NCBI GenBank assembly: GCA_024741835.1
Contig: JAENRP010000001.1
Location: 434,001 to 498,000, forward strand
Reading direction: 5' to 3'
DNA: 64,000 nt
Source of the DNA: Diplocarpon mali
Taxonomy: Eukaryota > Ascomycota > Leotiomycetes > Helotiales > Drepanopezizaceae
This document shows positions 57,762 through 64,000 of this stretch, piece after piece. A program made the position numbers and the translations under genes. How positions within the stretch are numbered: the first letter of the stretch is position 1; each line of letters starts with the position of its first letter. The notes beneath the pieces are model-generated. The model was not told where the DNA came from. It worked only from the letters and a program-made list of their open reading frames with translations, and ran no database searches.

Positions 57762-60230
57762 ATGCCTCCTCCCGCTCTCACAAATGGCAGTAGTCCAGCT
57801 ACCCCGACCTTCGAGGACAGTACTGCGTTTCCAAGCATTTACGATAGCTCATCTATCGCAGCAATTCGAGCCTCTCTGTCCGCCCTGCACACCCGTGACG
57901 CTGCGATCACATCACGGCTCCAGTCCCTCATATCTTCGCAGGCCGATTTATCTCGGGAACTGGGACGTCTCGACCTCCTTCGCGCGCATCTGGGGACCCA
58001 GGTTATACATACGAGAGATATCAGCAATGGCATGCTCGATTCCGCTGCGGGGACGGCAACCCACCTCTCCAGCAAGGTCAAGGAGCTTGATCTGGAGAAG
58101 AAGCGCGTTGAAGAGACTCTGGGGGTTGTAGAACAGGTTGCCGAGCTCAAGGCCTGCGTCCAAGGTGTCGTGGGGTCCATGGGCGCACCGCAGGACTGGG
58201 AGGCAGCTGCTGGCTACATTGCAAGGGCTTCCAAGATACCAGCTTATATAGTGGAGGGTAAGTTCGCTGCCAGCATCGTTCCCAGCGTTGAAGTTCCGGA
58301 TGCCCCAGGAATAACGATCGAAAATGCCAAAGAATCACTCTGTGGGCTGTTTCTGAGAGAATTCGAAAAGGCGGCCGACGAGGGGGACGGGAGTAAGATC
58401 ACAAGATTCTTCAAGCTATTCCCTTTGATCGGAAGGGAAGATACTGGCTTGGAAATTTATGGGAGATATGTCTGCCAGGGCGTCGCTGCCAGAGCTAGAG
58501 GAAGCCTGAAAGAGGGGACAAAAGGGAACGCTGGTAAGGACGGCTTTTTCTACGCCAATGCACTTACCCGACTTTTTGAACACATTGCACAAATTGTGGA
58601 CGGCCACGGTGGATTAGTTGAGCGACATTATGGGCAAGGAAAAATGGTCAAAGTTATCGAGAGACTACAAGTGGAAGCAGACGTGCAGGGTGGTATTGTC
58701 TTGGACATGTGGGGCGACGAGAGAAGCGTGGACAGAAGATTGACCGATGTGAAAAGTTATCCGTTTTCATTTCTGGTGCATAGCTTTCTACCAGCGCAAA
58801 AGAATATTGGCATCTCAAGGACCACTTCGCCATCTGTGGGTGGAGGAACGAATGGGAGAGTGAGTGAAGATGAAGGAGTCGATATGAAAGAAATTGACGG
58901 GCTTTTAAATGAGACTGCGATGATGCTGGGACGATGGTCAATGTATTCGCGTTTTCTAGCAGGCAAATGCAGGGTAAGTCTGTCAAATTCCATCTTGCTA
59001 CAGGCCGTTTCTAAGATCTCGCAGGACTCAGTCGAGAGTCCTGATGAGCTTTTGACCATGCCCGATCTACTCATCAAGTCGGCACTGGGTCGCAAAATCT
59101 CCTCCCGACTCATTACGCCTTTTAATATCATGACCACCTTTTTCTTCCGGCGCTCAGTTGAAAAGGCATTTCAACTAGACGAATCGCCGACTGGGCTAAC
59201 ATTGAACTTGTCTAAACCTCTGGACGGCAATGCGCCTTTCATAATATCAGCCGTCGACGACGTCATGTACATTGTCAATGCGGTTCTCCAGCGCTCCTTA
59301 ACAACCTCTCTACGGGAAGTTATTGCGTCTGTGATACCCACCATTAGCCGCGTACTCGGCTCTGATTTCATCGGCATGATTCAACGAAAGATGAGAGACG
59401 AGTCATATCCCAAAGCCGTTGTGCAAGGTGGATTCCCACCCGAGGACAAGATCATCGCATTCATTGTCTTGATAAATTCCCTCGATCTGGCATCCGACTA
59501 CATATCTCGCATCGTGACTACTCGTCTATCGCCAGCTGAACTTCCTACCGGTGCCAAGGGTCCAAATCCGCTGAACGACATGTTTCCATTCGGTCATGAT
59601 GCTATCTTCGTCAAAAACGCGCTGGAGAATCTGCAAGGAAGCTTTAAGTCCAAGTCTTCAGAACTTGTATCTGATGGTCTACAAGTTATGTTCGAGCGAG
59701 TCGTAAAGCCTCGCTTACGGCCAGTCCTATCTGAATCCTTCCGCGATGTCGATTATTCTCTCGACGAAGAGGATCTGGTTGATATCTCACGAAACAGCGA
59801 CCCAGACGAGGACACCGACATACTGAACGATCTAGTCGCGCGGAGATTCGAACATGGCTGGGAAACGCTGATGAAGCCTATCCAACGCATCATGACTGCG
59901 ACATCATTCGCCTCCCTCCTCGACGTGACTGCGAAATATCTGTCCAAAGTCCTCGAAAAGAGGATCTGGGGGTTTTCTGGTAAGATTAACGCTCTCGGCG
60001 CACAGCGTTTGGAACGAGATTTCTCTGGGATTATCAGTGCAATCGCTAGAGGCGGCAGATATGGCATTCGAGACTCGTTCGCCAGGGTTGTTCAGATTAC
60101 TATGCTTGTGAATATGGAGGAAGAGGAATGGGAGGCCATCAACGAGGCCGAGGAAGAGGGTGAAGAGGAAATGATGTGGGTGATAAACGAGGACGAGAGA
60201 AGGCGTGCGAGGATTTTTGTGAAAGGCTGA
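57762..60230 (+). CDS. COG4: Conserved oligomeric Golgi complex subunit 4 (COG4)
   Basis: The proposed CDS joins 57762-58973 and 59025-60230, 805 residues. The N-terminal part has the coiled-coil typical of COG subunits (IRASLSALHTRDAAITSRLQ, LSSKVKELDLEKKRVEETL). The middle and C-terminal COG4 domain is clear: CGLFLREFEKAADEGD, RFFKLFPLIGREDTGLEIY, YGRYVCQGVAARAR, MYSRFLAGKCR, FFFRRSVEKAF, and LARGGRYGIRDSF-like IARGGRYGIRDSFARV near the end. The protein is part of the peripheral tethering complex that keeps retrograde vesicles docking at the Golgi. A 51-nt segment at 58974-59024 has a strong GTAAGT donor and CGCAG acceptor but no stop and a length divisible by three, so the frame stays open across it; removing it restores the family spacing. 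If retained, the protein would be 822 residues. Confidence 0.93.
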   Translation: MPPPALTNGSSPATPTFEDSTAFPSIYDSSSIAAIRASLSALHTRDAAITSRLQSLISSQADLSRELGRLDLLRAHLGTQVIHTRDISNGMLDSAAGTATHLSSKVKELDLEKKRVEETLGVVEQVAELKACVQGVVGSMGAPQDWEAAAGYIARASKIPAYIVEGKFAASIVPSVEVPDAPGITIENAKESLCGLFLREFEKAADEGDGSKITRFFKLFPLIGREDTGLEIYGRYVCQGVAARARGSLKEGTKGNAGKDGFFYANALTRLFEHIAQIVDGHGGLVERHYGQGKMVKVIERLQVEADVQGGIVLDMWGDERSVDRRLTDVKSYPFSFLVHSFLPAQKNIGISRTTSPSVGGGTNGRVSEDEGVDMKEIDGLLNETAMMLGRWSMYSRFLAGKCRVSLSNSILLQAVSKISQDSVESPDELLTMPDLLIKSALGRKISSRLITPFNIMTTFFFRRSVEKAFQLDESPTGLTLNLSKPLDGNAPFIISAVDDVMYIVNAVLQRSLTTSLREVIASVIPTISRVLGSDFIGMIQRKMRDESYPKAVVQGGFPPEDKIIAFIVLINSLDLASDYISRIVTTRLSPAELPTGAKGPNPLNDMFPFGHDAIFVKNALENLQGSFKSKSSELVSDGLQVMFERVVKPRLRPVLSESFRDVDYSLDEEDLVDISRNSDPDEDTDILNDLVARRFEHGWETLMKPIQRIMTATSFASLLDVTAKYLSKVLEKRIWGFSGKINALGAQRLERDFSGIISAIARGGRYGIRDSFARVVQITMLVNMEEEEWEAINEAEEEGEEEMMWVINEDERRRARIFVKG
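58974..59024 (+). other. In-frame, stop-free 51-nt intron in COG4
   Basis: The segment starts GTAAGT and ends CTCGCAG, with TTCTAAG as a possible branch site. Its 17-codon translation (VSLSNSILLQAVSKISQ) has no counterpart where COG4 proteins run from KCR directly into the acidic linker before LLTMPDLL. Spliced and retained forms would both be translatable. Confidence 0.75.
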
Positions 60231-62192
60231 AGAGATTTTCGTATGTATGGGGCGACTGATGTAGGATTTAAGATGATCGTCGGATAATCAGCGCCGGAAA
60301 TAAATAGACTTCAGCGCAGCTACTTCTGAGGGGAGAGCCGTGTTAGACACGGCTCTACTAATGTCGAAGTATACAAGACAATGGCATCCGACTTCCTTTA
60401 ACTTTGCAATTTCGCCACAACTAGTGGGGTAATAATCATCCGCTACCTAATGTCTTCGAGACCGTGTCTTTCAACGCGGCCTTGACTGTGAAATTATTCG
60501 ATACTACATAGACAATCATGATGCCCAATTACCACACGGTTGCAGATGAAGACAAGGAAGCTATAGGATATCCGGCCTATATTTACAAATTTTTCGACAA
60601 ACTTCCTAGTATCTCAGCATCCGTTCATGGATAAGAATGACTACCTGTCGTCGGAGCTTTCGGATACAGCACAGCATCCCTCTAGAGTCTGGATATTTGA
60701 CAAATTTGTGTGCCGCATGCAAACAAACCCATTCATTGATTGCAAGTATGTGTATCCAAATGGCGCGAAACTTCAATCACCCTAAACCAGGCAAAATATC
60801 CTCGGACTCTCAGACCTAAGGAGCCACATGCGCGAGAAGCTTCGGCAGTGTTGCCTGGAAATACAACACCGGAGCTTGTCGCCGCCTCATGCTTTTCTCG
60901 ATTCGCAATCATCAATGACACGAAAAAAAATTAGGTCCGTTTTACGGCAGCAGTAGAACAGAGCGATCGATTGGTCGAAGAATTGAGAGTTACCAATCTC
61001 AATGTCCGGGGGATCTGGGAGATATATGGCAATGGCTGTTCTTGCATAAATCAGTTTCCTCTCCGTTTGAATATGAGGCATCGTTCAGCTTATATCATAT
61101 GCAGTTTGACTCAAGGTAAGAGGGAGAGACTTGGAGAGACTTGGAGAAGCTGAGGCTTCAGCGTTCATAGACTCCAGATGTAATGCTTTCAGAGGCGACA
61201 ATAGCCTTTGAAGACCCATTGTTGTGAACGAGATATTGTACGGGGGGCAGAAATGCGCCAGCAAGGAGCATCAAGGCGCTCGATGAGAGTAGCAAAATCC
61301 TTGGGAACAGGTGATCGTATGCTTGCTTTGGTATGATTTAAGGGGGATGTAGGCGAAGCTTTTATCAACACGTTCTGGGGATTTTGAGCCACAGCATTGA
61401 CCAGATCTCTATGTCGCCCACTGACTTATTATTGCAGCAAATATGATCAACATTCAATATCCAAGAGCTGGGGTATTGCAGTAATCTCTGGTCTTTTTGC
61501 ACAAGTCTCTATTTCACAATGCCTAGTTTTAGCTACGCGTCAAACGAAGATCGCATAATTCTTCGAGGATGCGCAAATGAGCCAAGCTGACCCGAGCTCG
61601 TACATCTGCGAAGTCCCAGTCATGGATTAGACCACCAGAGTCGTAGCAGGTGAATTATACCGTTATGTGGTAGAAAAGATGCTGAGCTTAATCAGGTAGT
61701 ATACTATCAAAGTCTATAATACTACGATTCCTTTATAGGCTATGTTTAATTATTTATCTTGTGATCGAAAATATATCGTTTTGCCTTTTTTGAAAATAAT
61801 TAAAAACTCATTTTGAACTCTTTGATTTCAGATTAAACGAAATAAATATTGCTTACTTTGATGTTCTATCATATATGTAACTGAAAATCCGAACAAGTGT
61901 TTAGCGAAATACTATCTTATGCTCTTGGGATCTTTATCTTCGCAACAGCTGACCTAAAGCGTTAGGAGCAATTGAGTAGTTAAGGCATACAGTTAACGGT
62001 TCTACTTTATTCGAGGCATTGGAAACACTGCTCCGGGTATTTCCCTATTGCTAAAACTCGCTTAATGCTGTTACATCCTGGCGCCAGAGAAAATAAACTT
62101 CACCAGTTACAACGTGACCTCGCAACCTCGTAAATACATCGCAGAAACGTGTCACCAAAGCCCGCGATACTACGCGCTTTTCCTCTCACGCA
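60231..62192. other. Intergenic region between COG4 and the GT8 gene
   Basis: It holds a strong hairpin just after COG4, a short direct repeat (GAGAGACTTG twice near 61122-61144) and an AT-rich patch at 61.7-61.9 kb. Small open frames (60-67 codons) show nothing recognisable. Confidence 0.45.
60334..60356 (+). other. Strong GC-rich hairpin 3' of COG4
   Basis: AGAGCCGTGT and ACACGGCTCT form a perfect 10-bp stem closed by a TAG loop, 104 bp after the COG4 stop codon. It is probably inside the COG4 3' UTR or just beyond it. It could affect mRNA stability or 3'-end formation; fungal genes do not use bacterial-type terminators, so I do not call it one. Confidence 0.55.
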
Positions 62193-63242
62193 ATGTTTTC
62201 ATATCGAAGCCGTCGAAAAGCCAAGCTCACCGTCAACGTTCTGGTGACAATCGTCATAATCCTGTACATTCACTTTAGCCTTTTGGCACCAGTGAAATAC
62301 GATCCTAAATATGGTACTCTTAAGGAAACTTCAGCCTCGTCTCGGTTCGCCATCGCCACTTTCTTGTGCGAGAATTATGTGGAGGGAGCACCGGATTTCT
62401 ACTTCACGGGTGCGAGGCTGCTGAACTACCAGCTTAACCATGCTCTAAAAACGAAGCTGAATCGTACCGATGTATCTTTCCTTGTATTGGCCACCCATGC
62501 TGTGTCGGACGCGAAGACACTAGGGTTGGAGCGAGATGGAGCGAAAGTCGTTGTTGTGGACGATGTCCCGTTACCATGGTGGGTACGAACATACGTCAAG
62601 AAATGGAAGGATCAGTTTGTAAAGTTTGTTCCAATAATCACGAGACCAAGGAGAAGCACTGATCATCCGTCCAGGCTTCGCCTTTACGAAATGGTAGAAT
62701 ATGAACGTATCTTGTTTATCGATGCAGACACCCTGATTACCCGCCCTATTGATGCCATTTTCGATGAGAAGATAGTTCAGCTTCCCGCTGTAACAATGAT
62801 CAACAACACGCGGATCAAGAATGATGAAGCCATGCTCCCTGCAAATTACATGTTCGCTGCAAGATCCGATAACGCAATTACTGGAGAGCGAGAACACCCC
62901 TATCCCCCCATCCCAACGGAAGTTTTCTCGGCGGGTTTTTGGATGGCAGCTCCCTCGCATGAGACGTTCGCATATCTCATGTCAGTCATGCGGCACTGGC
63001 GACGATTTAACCCGGTTGCGATGGAGCAGAGCTTGCTCAACTACGCATTTCGGAGAGATGGGCCTATGCCGTGGTTCGAGCTTGATCCGCAGTGGAGTGC
63101 GACTTGGCCGAACATGAGGGATCGGAACGCAGGCGTCGCAACGCTGCACGAAAAACTGTGGAATGTTGGGCCGGATGAGTTGAGGACAGAGTGGAATAGC
63201 GTTAGACTAGAGATGGAGCAATATTTTGGGAGCAGGCATTGA
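62193..63242 (+). CDS. Golgi GT8 glycosyltransferase, GNT1-like (N-acetylglucosaminyltransferase type)
   Basis: The proposed CDS joins 62193-62623 and 62675-63242, 332 residues. A short basic N-terminus (RSRRKAKL) followed by a hydrophobic anchor (VNVLVTIVIILYIHFSLLAP) indicates a type II Golgi membrane protein with a luminal catalytic domain. That domain shows FAIATFLCEN, LLNYQLNHA, then LRLYEMVEYERILFIDADTL, where the Asp-Ala-Asp is the metal- and nucleotide-sugar-binding DxD motif, and FSAGFWMAAPS, MEQSLLNYAFRRDG and LHEKLWN. It probably adds a sugar, likely GlcNAc, to glycans in the Golgi. The segment 62624-62674 (51 nt) is a stop-free in-frame intron; removing it joins DQFVK to LRLYEM as in relatives. 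A 349-residue form results if it is retained. It lies 2 kb downstream of COG4. Confidence 0.88.
   Translation: MFSYRSRRKAKLTVNVLVTIVIILYIHFSLLAPVKYDPKYGTLKETSASSRFAIATFLCENYVEGAPDFYFTGARLLNYQLNHALKTKLNRTDVSFLVLATHAVSDAKTLGLERDGAKVVVVDDVPLPWWVRTYVKKWKDQFVKFVPIITRPRRSTDHPSRLRLYEMVEYERILFIDADTLITRPIDAIFDEKIVQLPAVTMINNTRIKNDEAMLPANYMFAARSDNAITGEREHPYPPIPTEVFSAGFWMAAPSHETFAYLMSVMRHWRRFNPVAMEQSLLNYAFRRDGPMPWFELDPQWSATWPNMRDRNAGVATLHEKLWNVGPDELRTEWNSVRLEMEQYFGSRH
62624..62674 (+). other. In-frame, stop-free 51-nt intron in the GT8 gene
   Basis: The segment begins GTTTGT and ends CGTCCAG, with ACTGATC as a possible branch region. Its 17 encoded residues (FVPIITRPRRSTDHPSR, with the flanking phase) interrupt the conserved stretch between WKDQF and the YERILFIDADTL core, where relatives run KDQF-x-K-L-R. 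It has the same length as the COG4 intron. Confidence 0.72.
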
Positions 63243-63483
63243 CGATATCTTCGATTGAGGGCTTCTGACTCCCCGCTGTTCTCGTAGACTTATAAATACA
63301 CTGATCAAGCATTGGGCCAAAGCTTGTACAGGCAACAACTCCTTTTCAGGGACAGCTGGCGGTAATCTCACCATTGACCTTTCTCAGCGTCTTCAATATC
63401 TTCCCGGTGTATATGCTTCAAGTCTGACCACTGTACGCTGCATTTTAACGTGTGAACTGAGCTTCTACCCGAGGTAGCTGCTA
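63243..63483. other. Convergent 3' region
   Basis: Short intergenic stretch between the stop codons of the GT8 gene and the minus-strand gene at the end of the window. I see nothing notable in it. Confidence 0.4.
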
Positions 63484-64000
63484 CTAATTACAACGATCCT
63501 GCAAAGAAAACCACCGAAACGGCCATCTTCCCAACACGAGCACCTTCGCACCTTGACAGGGAGGGATCTTTCGAAGCCTATCGTAAATTCCCTCGGATCC
63601 ATCATACTTGTACAGCATGACTCGCTCAGCATCATTCAGCAGAGCCAAACAAACTGCTACATTCTTATCTGATTTCTCTACCTCTTTGCAATTATCAACG
63701 CGCCAAATCTTGGCCCATCCCTCGGTGAATACATAATCGCCACCCTTCCCTGGTACGCTGCTATTGAGTCGGCATCTCAACATCGGGTTGGCACGAGGGT
63801 CGACGATGCCGGGTGCGGCACTGAACTTCAATGCCTCGTGCAACGAGTCCCCCATTGATTCAATTCGCCGGATTTGTTCGAGGTTGACGTAAGAGTTATT
63901 CTCCAGCGACGGGACGCACGTGTAGATTGTCTCGTAGGATCCGTAGGTGAGCTTGGTCTCGCATCTGAGGATGGGGTTGTTGGTATTATCGCGAAAGCCG
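63484..64000 (-). CDS. Unidentified protein, C-terminal part (gene runs off the window)
   Basis: A minus-strand frame is open from the last base of the window to a stop at 63484, about 171 residues, with good codon regularity. It contains six or more Cys and two similar segments, NPILRCETKLTYG followed later by NPMLRCRLNSSVPG, which look like an internal repeat of about 70 residues. Other recognisable strings are GGDYVFTEGWAKIWRVDN and the end RWPFRWFSLQDRC. There is no membrane segment in this part. The Cys-rich repeats suggest an extracellular or wall-associated protein, but the signal peptide, if any, is outside the window. An internal Met at 63855 would be an apparent start only because the window ends. 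I do not recognise the family. Confidence 0.65.
   Translation of the reverse strand, partial: GFRDNTNNPILRCETKLTYGSYETIYTCVPSLENNSYVNLEQIRRIESMGDSLHEALKFSAAPGIVDPRANPMLRCRLNSSVPGKGGDYVFTEGWAKIWRVDNCKEVEKSDKNVAVCLALLNDAERVMLYKYDGSEGIYDRLRKIPPCQGAKVLVLGRWPFRWFSLQDRCN

Overview
The window reads as a filamentous ascomycete genome (Pezizomycotina; Leotiomycetes is plausible, but nothing here fixes the species). Genes have short 46-88 nt introns with GT...AG ends. Long AT-rich blocks carry the signature of repeat-induced point mutation (RIP): old reading frames in which Gln codons have become TAA/TAG and Cys/His codons have become Tyr. Gene-dense, GC-normal segments alternate with these dead blocks.

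1-12.9 kb is a nest of RIP-degraded mobile DNA. It starts with a Ty3/Gypsy pol remnant (reverse transcriptase, RNase H, integrase), followed by two related copies of a long-ORF repeat family I do not recognise and a third unidentified degraded coding stretch. Eight copies of a 23-bp GC-rich near-palindrome are scattered through it. From 12.9 to 22 kb the composition is normal but holds only relics: a broken condensation-type acyltransferase, the 3' end of a Tad1-like LINE with a duplicated 3' tail, and a frameshifted short-chain dehydrogenase. The two enzyme relics suggest a dead secondary-metabolism locus.

22.2-43 kb is the main gene segment. In order it has a fused pseudouridine-5'-phosphate glycosidase/PfkB kinase, a decayed SRPK-like kinase, a Dal5-type MFS permease in seven exons, two minus-strand F-box-like genes (one with a canonical N-myristoylation start), a PMR1/SPCA Golgi Ca2+/Mn2+ ATPase, and, divergently from it, a RAD21/SCC1 cohesin kleisin. 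The 973-bp region between the last two has three ACGCG boxes on the RAD21 side and one calcineurin-response-like octamer on the PMR1 side.

43-55.8 kb is again AT-rich and gene-poor. It has one secreted SGNH/GDSL hydrolase and, at 50.25-51.82 kb, a RIP-mutated element with terminal inverted repeats of about 235 bp that was later hit by an LTR retrotransposon. A 248-bp solo LTR remains, flanked by a 5-bp target duplication. From 55.8 kb to the end there are a Zn2Cys6 regulator, COG4 of the conserved oligomeric Golgi complex, a GT8 glycosyltransferase (GNT1-like) and the 3' part of an unidentified minus-strand gene.

PMR1, COG4 and the GT8 enzyme all act at the Golgi, but they are well separated and nothing indicates co-regulation. 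COG4 and the GT8 gene each contain a 51-nt, stop-free, in-frame intron, so an ORF finder would read straight through it. Exon coordinates are inferred from splice consensus plus family conservation, without transcript data.
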